A stretch of DNA of 64,000 nucleotides from Bacteroidota bacterium (GCA_018268135.1 JAFDXD010000120.1:1-64000); one strand, 5' to 3'; counted from the first letter of the stretch, positions 27,301-35,086 are shown. Program-made: numbers and translations. The notes: generated from the letters alone by a model not told the origin.

Positions 27301-27743
27301 ACTGTACCCTGTAAAGCAGTAGCAGCATTTGTGCTTGGTGAATGTGCAAATGCAGCCTGGTTTACACTCGATACTGCTCCGGTTAATACTTTCCTTTTTT
27401 GAGTACCATACCCAACAACAACTACTTCATCCATTTTATTGTTACTGGTTTTTAAACTCACATTTAAAGTATTACCACTGCCTACTTTTATTGATTGAGA
27501 AACAAACCCTACAGAAGAAATATTAAGGGTTTCGCCTGCGCTGGCATCAATACTAAAAGTACCATCAGCAGCAGTTTGAGTGCCTTCTCCTTTTCCGGCA
27601 ATGATGATATTTACTCCGGATAATGGCTTGCTGTCTTCATCTGACACCACCTTACCGGTAATCTTTTTTGTCTGGCCCATGGCAATGGCCGAAACAAACA
27701 AACATGCTATCAGAAAACATGCTTTTAAATGGACAAATTTCAT
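24381..27743 (-). CDS. nanO: SusC/RagA-family TonB-dependent outer-membrane transporter
   Basis: 1120 residues. A signal peptide (1-23, ending AMGQ) precedes a carboxypeptidase-regulatory-like domain (about 25-100, KITGKVVSDEDSKPLSGVNI). The TonB-box/SusC motif MDEVVVVGYGTQKRK (about 104-118), the plug (PLYVVDGIVVP, LLKDAATTAIYGARASNGVV) and a 22-strand barrel follow, ending in an aromatic/hydrophobic C-terminus. With the SusD partner it imports released glycans or sialic acid through the outer membrane using TonB energy. It is the first gene of the nan operon, with a promoter and operator in 27744-27884 shared with the divergent regulator. The nanO symbol is by analogy to Tannerella. Confidence 0.94.
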   Translation of the reverse strand: MKFVHLKACFLIACLFVSAIAMGQTKKITGKVVSDEDSKPLSGVNIIIAGKGEGTQTAADGTFSIDASAGETLNISSVGFVSQSIKVGSGNTLNVSLKTSNNKMDEVVVVGYGTQKRKVLTGAVSSVNQAAFAHSPSTNAATALQGTVPGLRVQQSTGQPGTTPNIVFRGGSDFNGTGSPLYVVDGIVVPSLYGIDMNDIASIDLLKDAATTAIYGARASNGVVLLTTKKGKRGRSQLTYTVSNTSNYQRGNSSQYLTGAQYISMNRMGIGARYRADSLDGLFSGNMNAANADKGQINGSWGWGLNSGFRSPIGLYTTQLLNNQNRNYLTDPNWHLLVDPNPFIAGQMDSILYKDLSVKDREAMILRNNNTLEHNLAFSGASDQGNFALSLGTVNDQGMIIGSWLKRWNMSFNGGLNVGKNLKINTNLSAYTVNQSLPYNDPNGSSAGTGGLLQRFIGVAPTVRYSNDTSGVLLPGPNDATLGNPLYWSTLYINSTNQQRFMGGVNLEYTILPYLKFLASGSGYFLYTTNNYFTKSYQRGNGGTFNTDKPASFNNTKDVQYTTNAFLQFDKEFNGHHITVLGGGEFYDFKRYVSSGYAQGAPTDLIPWLYASTPTSVLNGSLYNPSGASSDFAAWERIASLIGRVNYSYKDKYLLTGILRYDGSSRLSPSNFYELFPGISAGWNLHNEEFYKKSVVSKYLTTIKPRISYGVNGNLQSLGGSYFPTAQIYNNAGIYNGAGGTYAASYINPNLKWERSNTFNVGADLGFIQNRVNVSFDYFVRNVYDKIASLGISAQTGFTGFTTNLAQLQNRGVELSIDALVLTPQKNAGVSLNVGANLSTAKTYAIKLPFNGLPGNRQGTIQVWDPKNPTQLIQVGGLIEGQRVGLDAVYAPKWAGIYTSQAQLTQDANIYNSYLPFANRRLKQLGDAQWYRPNPNNDTINQQQFVYVGRTTPQVTGSLFANAGYKGFHLYAGFDYALGFVVLNNEILRGLSQVQGSQNSTTDVLKTWSPNNTNGTLPMFYWANQGRNFATDGGGNNPPANMWEKGNYLMLRELTLSYDLSTGFIQNTLKSKIKGLNVYLTGTNLSYFTGYSGNFPEVGGIDGGKYPLPRRLTIGAKLTL

Positions 27744-27763
27744 AACGATTTTTTTAGTTTTGG

Positions 27764-27782
27764 TATTATGTATGACATAATA
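27764..27782. promoter_or_regulatory. FadR/GntR-type operator
   Basis: TATTATGT-ATG-ACATAATA is a perfect inverted repeat with 8-bp arms and a 3-bp centre. The core GT-ATG-AC fits the FadR-subfamily site GTm(n)kAC. It lies between susC and the divergent FadR-type regulator and overlaps the inferred susC transcription start, a classic repression position. Confidence 0.75.
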
Positions 27783-27813
27783 AAGATAAATACTTTATTT
27801 TTATATTACCAAA
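27781..27813 (-). promoter_or_regulatory. Candidate susC promoter
   Basis: On the minus strand TATCTTTA (27788-27781) is one mismatch from TAnnTTTG. TTTG (27813-27810) lies 21 bp upstream as the -33 element, near the Bacteroidota spacing of 19-21. The leader to the susC ATG would be about 30 nt. The inverted-repeat operator begins at the edge of the -7 box. Confidence 0.45.
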
Positions 27814-27884
27814 AAAAATTTAAACTTTTTTTAAATTGTAAATTGCACCCCATTGTTTAAATCTAAAAACTCAAAAATTTTAGA

Positions 27885-28616
27885 ATGTTTACAGACACAT
27901 CCATAAAGAAAAAAATGACCAAAGTATCCGAAAATTTCAATACAATTGATAATAGATCATTGGTAGATAAGGTAGAATCTAAACTTGTACAACTATTACA
28001 GCAACAAAAGCTTAAAGTAGGTGATTCTATTCCCAAAGAACTAGAACTATCTGAAAGACTTGGCGTAAGCAGAACTGTAGTAAGAGAAGCACTTTTACGC
28101 CTTAGAATGATGGGACTGATAGAATCGAAAAAGAAAAAAGGCTCCGTTATTACCAGCCCCGATATTTTTGAAAATATCAGTAAAAGTATGCACCCACATA
28201 TTTTAAGCGACGAAACGCTAAAAGAAGTTTTTGAAATAAGGCTGGTGCTTGAAATTGGAATGGCCGATTTTATTTTTCATAGAATTACTAAAAAAGACAT
28301 TTTAGAATTGAGAGAAATTGTGCAAAATGAGCCCCCTATTGCACAGTCGCATTTATTTAATGTTCAGCACGAAATTGATTTTCATGGTAAACTTTATGAA
28401 ATTACAGGAAATGCTACCATGAAAAAATTTCAAAATATTTTACTCCCCGTATTTGATTACGTACACCACAGCGGGCTTTTACAAAAACAATATATCCTCA
28501 AAACCTTTGTATCGCATGGTGAGTTAGTTGATATTATTGAAAATGGTACTCCCGAACAATTTAGAAACGGAATGAGATCTCATTTAGAAAACCATTTTGT
28601 AAGAATATTTGAATAA
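27885..28616 (+). CDS. FadR-subfamily GntR transcriptional regulator (NanR-like role)
   Basis: 243 residues. The winged helix at about 25-95 shows GDSIPKELELSERLGVSRTVVREALLRLRMMGLIES. The C-terminal FCD domain (about 100-240) carries the usual metal/ligand site: D and H in EIDFHGKLYE, H in VSHGELVDI and H in RSHLENHF. A second ATG at 27915 is also possible because the first ten residues are not part of the fold. It is transcribed away from susC, and the GT-ATG-AC palindrome between them fits its subfamily. E. coli NanR, which responds to Neu5Ac, belongs to the same group. The ligand here could be sialic acid or ManNAc. It carries no gene name of its own, since orthology to NanR is not shown. 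Confidence 0.92.
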   Translation: MFTDTSIKKKMTKVSENFNTIDNRSLVDKVESKLVQLLQQQKLKVGDSIPKELELSERLGVSRTVVREALLRLRMMGLIESKKKKGSVITSPDIFENISKSMHPHILSDETLKEVFEIRLVLEIGMADFIFHRITKKDILELREIVQNEPPIAQSHLFNVQHEIDFHGKLYEITGNATMKKFQNILLPVFDYVHHSGLLQKQYILKTFVSHGELVDIIENGTPEQFRNGMRSHLENHFVRIFE

Positions 28617-28701
28617 ATACCAGGGAGAAATAACTTTTTTAAATTCAATAAGAGTTAGTAAAAAATACTAATAAGTGAGGATGGCTTATTGGTTAAAATT
28701 G

Positions 28702-28772
28702 TTACCCGACCTGGATTCGAACCAAGACAAACAGAATCAGAATCTGTTGTGCTACCGTTACACCATCGGGCA
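28702..28772 (-). tRNA. tRNA-Gln (anticodon CUG)
   Basis: A complete 71-nt cloverleaf on the minus strand. The acceptor TGCCCGA pairs with TCGGGTA (one G-U), the D-stem GTGT pairs with GCAC, the anticodon stem ACAGA pairs with TCTGT around loop TTCTGAT, the T-stem CTTGG pairs with CCAGG around TTCGAAT, and the discriminator is A. The CCA end is not encoded. The anticodon CTG reads CAG only, so a UUG isoacceptor should exist elsewhere. Confidence 0.93.
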
Positions 28773-28980
28773 ATGGAGTGCAAATATAAAAACAATCAGG
28801 CAAAGAATAAAAACCTGGCTGAGTATCTATTTTTTTTTACATACTTCACAATTTTTTATTAAGAAAAAGGCCAGTCAAAAAAAATCGAACCGGTATTCAT
28901 TCATTTGTACTACATCAAAAAATAAAACCTGGGCTTTTAGGATTAGGTAAATTGAATACAAAATAAATTTAAGTGTAATG

Positions 28981-29184
28981 CGGCTTTCGCCACATAAAAA
29001 AAGCGTTAAGAAATAATATTAATGCTGAATATTACAGATGGTTTGAAAGTCGCAGTATTGCTGGAATATAAGCTATCTCCCTAACTAATTTTATTTTAGT
29101 CGGGCATTCAAATTTTCTGCCTTTTTTATGAAGCATTGATTTGTTTGTTACTTTTTGTATGAAGACAAAAAAATAAAGAAACAT
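28981..29184. repeat. Copy A of a long-hairpin intergenic element
   Basis: This stretch is clearly homologous to 45277-45511. The core 28993-29130 starts CATAAAAAAAGCGTTAAG and ends GCCTTTTTTATG; the ends are near inverted repeats. Shared blocks include TTAATGCTGAA, AAGTCGCA, AACTAATTTTATTTTAG and GCATTCAAATTTT. A tail with TACTTTTTGT...ACAAAAAA forms a second small hairpin. Copy A lacks about 25 bp that copy B has after the left arm. It fills most of the gap between tRNA-Gln and the NAD(P)HX dehydratase gene; I see no gene in 28773-29234. Confidence 0.8.
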
Positions 29185-29234
29185 CAAATCAGGCAGGCTT
29201 TACCTTTTATTTAATCTTAAAAATCCTAAGCAAA

Positions 29235-30083
29235 TTATAAACGCTTTATAACTTTTTTGAAGGCCCCGCCAATTTCCTCAATAACATCTGTGGCGAGCAG
29301 GCTCTCCATACTTTGATGTGCCAATGCAATATCAGCAGCAATCCCATGCAATTGTACTCCTATTTTTGCAGCGTTAAATGCAGCATACCCTTGTGCCAGC
29401 AAAGCCGTTATCATTCCACTTAGCATATCACCCGAGCCCCCTTTTGCAAGTCCGGCATTGCCTGCAGTGCTTACAACAGCCTCTCCATTAAATGCAATCA
29501 ATGTCTCAAAGTTTTTTAAAACAATCACCCAGGGATATTTTTTTGACAGAGCCACTGCTTTTTGCATCCTCTCTTTTGCTGTATCATGCTGCCCAAATAA
29601 ACGGTCAAACTCGGCAACATGTGGAGTAAGAACACTACCGGCTGGTATTTTTTTCCAAAGCTGTTTATTTTTTGCCAATAATGAAATAGCATCGGCATCT
29701 ATAAGCAATGGCAGGTTGGCTTTGTTCAATATTTTATATAACAACAATAGTGAATGTTTTGTAATCCCTACGGCCGGACCAATACCAATGGCAGAAAATT
29801 TATTAAAATCAATCGTCGCTTTATTGCTTACAATCATTGCCTCTGGCAAAGCAGATTGTAAAATAGCTCTTTCACTATAAGGAATAACTACCGTAAGCAG
29901 CCCCGTACCCGTACGCATACACGCTTTTGCGGCAATTACTGCCGCACCCATTTTTCCCCCGGCCCCTGCTATGATTAATGAGTGCCCATAAGTACCTTTG
30001 TGCGAATCTGCCAGCCTGGGTTTTATGAGCTTTGCCACTTGCAAATTGCTAAGAAGTGGATACATTGATTTTTGGGATGGCAT
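29235..30083 (-). CDS. nnrD: ADP/ATP-dependent NAD(P)H-hydrate dehydratase
   Basis: 282 residues of the YjeF C-terminal (ribokinase-like) family. Diagnostic motifs are HKGTYGHSLIIAGAGGKMGAA (about 28-48), LTPHVAEFDRL (152-162) and NAGLAKGGSGDMLSG (209-223), where the Asp is catalytic. It repairs damaged hydrated NADH and NADPH. Many bacteria fuse this to the NnrE epimerase domain. Here only the dehydratase half exists, so the epimerase must be encoded elsewhere. It is divergent from rpiA with 108 bp between starts. Confidence 0.93.
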   Translation of the reverse strand: MPSQKSMYPLLSNLQVAKLIKPRLADSHKGTYGHSLIIAGAGGKMGAAVIAAKACMRTGTGLLTVVIPYSERAILQSALPEAMIVSNKATIDFNKFSAIGIGPAVGITKHSLLLLYKILNKANLPLLIDADAISLLAKNKQLWKKIPAGSVLTPHVAEFDRLFGQHDTAKERMQKAVALSKKYPWVIVLKNFETLIAFNGEAVVSTAGNAGLAKGGSGDMLSGMITALLAQGYAAFNAAKIGVQLHGIAADIALAHQSMESLLATDVIEEIGGAFKKVIKRL

Positions 30084-30191
30084 TTGTAATTTTTAAAGAT
30101 TAAAGGTAAGCCTTACACAATAATTTTATAAACAAGCATTTCATAAAAGTTGATATCACTATAAACACCACAAATAAATAATTTAAAGAAA

Positions 30192-30887
30192 ATGGATATA
30201 AAATTAGAACAAGAAAAAAAATCAGCAGCGTTAGAAGCAGTAAAGTTTGTAAAAGATAATATGATTGTAGGCCTTGGCACCGGCTCTACTGCTAAATATG
30301 CCATAGAAGCAATTGGCAACATGGTAAAAGATGGTTTAATAATTAAAGCTATTGCCACTTCTGAGCAAAGCTGCCAATTAGCAAAGCAATATGGCATCAA
30401 TATTATTAACAGCAATGAGGTTGCAGAAATAGACCTCAGCATAGATGGCGCAGATGAATTTACCGAAGATTTGATGTTGATAAAAGGAGGCGGTGGGGCT
30501 TTATTGAAAGAAAAAATTGTAGCCTCTATGTCTAAACATGAAATTATAATTGCTGATTCTTCAAAAAAAGTAGAAAAGCTTGGCAAGTTTACCCTGCCAA
30601 TAGAAGTAATTCCTTTTGCAGAAAATTTTGTACTTAGGCAAATAAAAATATTAAACGGAAACGGAAAAATTAGAAATAAAAATGGGGTTGATTTTATTAC
30701 AGAAGAAGGCAATCACATTATAGATGCTGATTTTGGTTTAATTGATAAACCCGAGATATTATCTCAAAAACTAAATGAAATAGCAGGGGTTGTGGCGCAT
30801 GGCCTCTTTATAAGGCTGGTTGATAAAGTGATAATGGGGATTGAAGGTAGTATTAAAATATTTCCGCATAGAGCTAATAATGCATAA
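30192..30887 (+). CDS. rpiA: Ribose-5-phosphate isomerase A
   Basis: 231 residues covering the whole RpiA family. The phosphate loop is VGLGTGSTAKYA (26-37), followed by the active-site stretch LSIDGADEF with D85 and KGGGGALLKEK with E107. It interconverts ribose 5-phosphate and ribulose 5-phosphate in the pentose phosphate pathway. It may be monocistronic, or it may lead into the following same-strand gene after a 63-bp gap; no terminator is obvious there. Confidence 0.96.
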   Translation: MDIKLEQEKKSAALEAVKFVKDNMIVGLGTGSTAKYAIEAIGNMVKDGLIIKAIATSEQSCQLAKQYGINIINSNEVAEIDLSIDGADEFTEDLMLIKGGGGALLKEKIVASMSKHEIIIADSSKKVEKLGKFTLPIEVIPFAENFVLRQIKILNGNGKIRNKNGVDFITEEGNHIIDADFGLIDKPEILSQKLNEIAGVVAHGLFIRLVDKVIMGIEGSIKIFPHRANNA

Positions 30888-30950
30888 CCTTACAAACCCT
30901 TTTAAAGCCTACCTTTGCCAATAATTTAGCGTTTTACTTTTTCTATTTTT

Positions 30951-32045
30951 ATGCGTAATAATTTAAAAGTTTTATACAAAAAAATAAAGCATATCCCTAA
31001 GCATAGGTTTATGAGCCGTGTATTGATGGGTGCTAAAAAATACATGTATGGTTACCCACAGGCTATCAGCATACAAACAGTAAGCGCTTGCAATTTAAAA
31101 TGCAAACATTGTTTTATAAATGATTACCGTATTGATATAGAAGATGGTGTTATTAAAATTATGAAGTTTCATGAATTTGTGATGGTTGCCGAAAGATTAA
31201 AACCCATGCTTAAAAAAGCAAGTATCTGCTATTTCTCCACCTTTGAAGCCATCTTAAATAAAAACCTGTTTAAGATGATGGATTTGGTACTGGATATAAA
31301 CCCCTCCATACAATTTCCATTTTTATCCAATACAATGGAGCTTTCAATAGATAAAATAAAACAACTTGAAAAATATCCGGTTCCCGAAATAAATATTTCT
31401 TTAGATGGCTGTTCCAAAAAAGTGGTAGAAGATTTTAAAACCGAAGTGTCCTTTGATAAAATTATTGAAACCATACAACTTTTAAATACCACTTCATTTA
31501 AAAATAAAATTGCAGTAACCTTTGTAGCCCATACAGGAAATATACAGGAGCTGCCAGATTATGTAGATTTTGTAAATGCACTGGGTGTAAAACAAATTTA
31601 CGTAAGCAATATTTTAACCTTCACCAAAAATTTGGAAGGCTTAGAGTTGTACTCCAAAAACGGGAATGCTGCTGCCGAAGCCCTGTTTAATAAAGCCATA
31701 CAAAGAGCAAAGAAAAACAAGCAGATTATTAGCATGCCACAACTAACGCCTACGCTTAAAGGCTGCCAGGCTAGCGAAACTTTTTTTGTTGATTTAAATG
31801 GAAATGTAGCTCCCTGTGATTTTTTAGCAGTAAGCACTCCTTTTACCTTGTGGGGCCAAACTACTAAAAATGCGCCGGTAATTTTTGGCAATATTTACAA
31901 TGAAGAGCCTATTTCTATTTACCGGAAACAAGCTTTTAAAAACTTTAGACAGGCCCACAGAGAAGGAAAAAATTTACCTGTAGAATGTGAGAATTGTATA
32001 GATGCTTATGGCCTCATGTGCAGTAATAGAACAGTGCATTATTAA
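30951..32045 (+). CDS. Radical SAM protein with SPASM-type C-terminal domain
   Basis: 364 residues. The radical SAM cluster motif is C47-x3-C51-x2-C54 in SACNLKCKHC. A C-terminal auxiliary-cluster region has C272, C289, C346, C349 and C357 (GCQAS, APCDF, CENC, LMC), as in SPASM/twitch proteins. The middle part (INISLDGCSKKVVEDF) is the usual barrel. The substrate is unknown: SPASM enzymes modify peptides or sugars. It heads a same-strand group with a flippase, a glycosyltransferase and a methyltransferase, so a tailoring step in surface-glycan synthesis is plausible. No small peptide precursor is evident nearby. Confidence 0.88.
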   Translation: MRNNLKVLYKKIKHIPKHRFMSRVLMGAKKYMYGYPQAISIQTVSACNLKCKHCFINDYRIDIEDGVIKIMKFHEFVMVAERLKPMLKKASICYFSTFEAILNKNLFKMMDLVLDINPSIQFPFLSNTMELSIDKIKQLEKYPVPEINISLDGCSKKVVEDFKTEVSFDKIIETIQLLNTTSFKNKIAVTFVAHTGNIQELPDYVDFVNALGVKQIYVSNILTFTKNLEGLELYSKNGNAAAEALFNKAIQRAKKNKQIISMPQLTPTLKGCQASETFFVDLNGNVAPCDFLAVSTPFTLWGQTTKNAPVIFGNIYNEEPISIYRKQAFKNFRQAHREGKNLPVECENCIDAYGLMCSNRTVHY

Positions 32046-32085
32046 ATATTGTTTTATATTTTTCAATTAATATTTACAAAAAATA

Positions 32086-33366
32086 ATGAGAAGCTTTAAA
32101 GCAACATTGTATAATGGCTTTTTTTGGCGGATATGCTATTATGCAAGCGCATTTGCTTTAAATGTACTTATTGCTCACTATTTGGGCGCCGCCAAATCAG
32201 GCGTCTTTTATTTACTACTCAATAACCTGGCATTTGTAGTACTTATTTTAAGTATCGGCATCGACTCTGCCATCGGGTATTTTAATGCCCGAAAAGAATT
32301 GGCTCCTTCTACCCTGCTAAATATTAGCTTTGGATGGAGCATCATTTCCCTGGCATTGCTTTGGGTAGCTTATCAATTAATGGTAAGCTATAAAGTAATA
32401 AATGTTATCAATGCTGATGGGTACCTTTTTTTATATATTGCCGGCTCCCTTATCACTACTTTTTTAAGCGCCATTATTTTTTCACTTGGCGATAATAAAA
32501 CTCCCGGTATCACCCTTGGCCTTTCAAATATTTTATTACTCTTTTTTCTTCCTACAAACCCACTCATCCATCATAGCATTTCAGAGCAGGCTTATACAAA
32601 TATTTACCTGTCTTTTGCTTTTTTTCCGGCCATTGTGTTTGCATTGGTACTTTGGTCAAAAAAAATATATCCATCTTTTACCATACCAAAATGGAGTAAG
32701 CTTTCCCCGTTTTTCAGGTTTGCGTTGCAATCATTTGCCTTTAGCATCCTCTATGTGCTTTTGCTTCGCTGCGATTACTGGATAGTAAATTATTATTGTA
32801 CAGATGCTGACCTGGGCAACTATCTACAGGCCTCAAAATTAAATCAGTTAATTACCCTGGTGCCTACCCTGCTCTCCTTTACTCTATTTCCACTGATTGT
32901 AAGCCAGGTGCAACAACAACAAATGGTAGAAAAAAAAGTGGTAAAACTGGCAGGAGTATTTTTTTATATTGGATTATTTATTTGTATTGGTATCTCTGCC
33001 GTAGGGTATTGGATTTTTCCATTGATATACGGGAATACTTTTTTAAAAATTTACCCCATCTTTATTTTATTATCACCAGGCATTTTATTTCTAGCAACTG
33101 CACACCCATTCAATACTTTTTTTGCAGGTAAAAATTTAGTGAAAATAAATATTATCTCTATTTCTCTCGCCATTAGTATTTTATTGATTTGCGATTTTAT
33201 TTTAGTGCCATCTTATAATATTTATGGCGCCGCCATTGGTAGCTCAGCCGGATATTTATTTTATTTTATTTGCCTGCTCTATTATTTTAAAAAAAATCAT
33301 CCAGTCCATTTTACAGATATACTCAATCTCAAAAAAATTATAGAAATAAACAAGCTAAAGTTTTAA
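32086..33366 (+). CDS. Polysaccharide flippase (Wzx/MOP superfamily)
   Basis: 426 residues, nearly all hydrophobic, with about 12-14 membrane segments and the N-terminal pattern FFWRICYYASAFALNVLIAHYLGAAKSGVFYLLL typical of oligosaccharide-repeat flippases. These move lipid-linked glycans across the inner membrane. It starts 40 bp after the radical SAM gene and ends 12 bp before the glycosyltransferase gene. Confidence 0.88.
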   Translation: MRSFKATLYNGFFWRICYYASAFALNVLIAHYLGAAKSGVFYLLLNNLAFVVLILSIGIDSAIGYFNARKELAPSTLLNISFGWSIISLALLWVAYQLMVSYKVINVINADGYLFLYIAGSLITTFLSAIIFSLGDNKTPGITLGLSNILLLFFLPTNPLIHHSISEQAYTNIYLSFAFFPAIVFALVLWSKKIYPSFTIPKWSKLSPFFRFALQSFAFSILYVLLLRCDYWIVNYYCTDADLGNYLQASKLNQLITLVPTLLSFTLFPLIVSQVQQQQMVEKKVVKLAGVFFYIGLFICIGISAVGYWIFPLIYGNTFLKIYPIFILLSPGILFLATAHPFNTFFAGKNLVKINIISISLAISILLICDFILVPSYNIYGAAIGSSAGYLFYFICLLYYFKKNHPVHFTDILNLKKIIEINKLKF

Positions 33367-33378
33367 ACTAAATATACT

Positions 33379-34293
33379 TTGAAAATTGATTGCATTTATA
33401 TTGCCTGTAATAAATCGGATTTTTATTTTGCCAAAATTTGTATGGCAAGTATCCGGTACTGGAATAAAAATATACCTGTATTCATCATTAAAGATGTATC
33501 AAAAGGAAATTTTAATACTAAAGAATTAGAAAGATTTTTGGATGTAAAGATTGCCGATACTCCTTTTAATAAACTTGGCTATTATTCTAAGCTATTCCCC
33601 TTTTACAATTCTGCTCAAAACAAGCGGGTATTAATATTAGATGCTGATACCGTTTGGCTCTGCGATATGGCAACCCTGATGGAACAATATGAAGAAGATT
33701 TTATTATTGACGGGTATTCGCCAGAAAATGTAAAAGAAGAAATGAGTAAATGGTATTTTACAGAGCCGGGGTTTACCCAACATTATCCATACTATCAATA
33801 CCCGGGTTTTTTATTTAATGTTGGGCAGATGCTTTGTAATACTAATGTAATTACTGCCAAAGACCTTGACCCCTTTGTGCTTTGGAAAGAAAACCCTGAG
33901 CCGGTAATAAAAAATGTATTTTTTTATGAGCAGGGCATCTTGAATTACATCATTGCCCAAAAAATTTTACACAATCAGGTGAGTTGCAGGCAAGTAAATT
34001 TTCATTTGTGGGGATGGGATAAAAGAGTAGATGAAATAAACATAGTAGATATTCAAAATAAAAAAGGGCTCCCATTTTTAATTCATTGGTACGGTAATAA
34101 AAAAGGGCTTACCAGTTTTTTGCCCGGTGCAAAAATCCTTTCATTTTATGAATCTTACTATTTTTCAATGAGCAAAGGCAAAACGCTGTATCAATATGCC
34201 TGCAACTTAAAAAGAACCATCATTAATTTTCCGGCATTTGTTTACGAATCAGGCAAAGCTTTTTATTATTTATTTAAAAGAAAAGAAAATTGA
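33379..34293 (+). CDS. Nucleotide-sugar glycosyltransferase (GT-A fold, GT8-like)
   Basis: 304 residues starting at a TTG codon. No ATG exists before residue 23, and the first strand KIDCIYIACNK must be included. A DxD-type motif, RVLILDADTVWLCD (about 83-96), and the flanking pattern fit GT8-like enzymes. HWYGNKKG near residue 235 resembles a GT8 C-terminal nucleotide/metal site. No signal or membrane segments are seen, so it acts at the cytoplasmic face. Donor and acceptor are unknown. It overlaps the next gene by 4 bp. Confidence 0.8.
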   Translation: MKIDCIYIACNKSDFYFAKICMASIRYWNKNIPVFIIKDVSKGNFNTKELERFLDVKIADTPFNKLGYYSKLFPFYNSAQNKRVLILDADTVWLCDMATLMEQYEEDFIIDGYSPENVKEEMSKWYFTEPGFTQHYPYYQYPGFLFNVGQMLCNTNVITAKDLDPFVLWKENPEPVIKNVFFYEQGILNYIIAQKILHNQVSCRQVNFHLWGWDKRVDEINIVDIQNKKGLPFLIHWYGNKKGLTSFLPGAKILSFYESYYFSMSKGKTLYQYACNLKRTIINFPAFVYESGKAFYYLFKRKEN

Positions 34294-35084
34294 AAATAAC
34301 GGTTAAAAATATAGCTTATAACATCATGCGCCCCCTGCTTGCTTTAGGTTTTGTAAGAACCCTTGCAGCTAAATTTTATACCGCATCTAAATATTTTGAA
34401 GAATCTAACATTTGCAAAAATATTTCTCCCAAAAAAACCGTGTTATCAGGAGCTTTTGAAGGAATGCGCTATCACAGTTTTCAATCGTATGGCAGTGTAA
34501 TTATACCCAAAATTGTGGGCAGCTATGAAGATGAACTGTTGCCAATATTTAAAAAATTATTTACCAAAAACTATAGCGAAATCATAGATATCGGTACGGC
34601 AGAAGGCTATTATGCCATTGGCCTTTCTTTGAAATTTCCTACGGCAAAAGTTTTTGGTTATGAGGTAAATGAGCAGGCTAAAATTTTATGCCACAACAAT
34701 GCGGAAGAAAATAATATGGCAAGCAGGCTGCAGTTATGTTCTTTCTTAGATGCCGAACAGTTATCCCGGTTTGTCTTTACACAAAAGGGGCTGATAATAT
34801 GCGATTGCGAAGGTTATGAAAAACAACTTTTTACCTCTGCCTCCGCAAAAAATTTACATCAATGCGACCTCATAATAGAATTACACGATTGCAATGATGA
34901 CAGTATTTCTAAAACTATATTGCCCTTATTTAACCAAACACATAAGCTTACATTGGTAAAAAGCAACCCTCACAAAAAAGTTTCGGATTATCCTTTTCTA
35001 AAAAACAAACCCTGCCTGCATGATGATATGCTGGATGAACGCAATGGAATCATTATGTATTGGGCAGTATTAGAAGCGCTTTAA
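34290..35084 (+). CDS. Class I SAM-dependent methyltransferase (FkbM-like)
   Basis: 264 residues from a TTG start that overlaps the glycosyltransferase stop (TTGA), which supports coupled translation. The SAM-binding motif is SEIIDIGTAEGYYAIGLSL (about 96-115), followed by KVFGYEVNEQAKILC and LIICDCEGYEKQLF, resembling FkbM-type O-methyltransferases. A sugar hydroxyl of the surface glycan is the likely acceptor given the neighbours, but this is inference. It ends 2 bp before the convergent tpiA stop. Confidence 0.8.
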   Translation: MKITVKNIAYNIMRPLLALGFVRTLAAKFYTASKYFEESNICKNISPKKTVLSGAFEGMRYHSFQSYGSVIIPKIVGSYEDELLPIFKKLFTKNYSEIIDIGTAEGYYAIGLSLKFPTAKVFGYEVNEQAKILCHNNAEENNMASRLQLCSFLDAEQLSRFVFTQKGLIICDCEGYEKQLFTSASAKNLHQCDLIIELHDCNDDSISKTILPLFNQTHKLTLVKSNPHKKVSDYPFLKNKPCLHDDMLDERNGIIMYWAVLEAL

Positions 35085-35086
35085 TT

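Noticed and set aside
28675..28950. 91-residue plus-strand open frame
   Set aside because: It runs antisense through tRNA-Gln and has no protein-like pattern, so the tRNA explains this stretch.
30113..30712. 199-residue minus-strand frame opposite rpiA
   Set aside because: It is antisense to a clear, motif-bearing rpiA; long antisense frames are expected with this codon usage.
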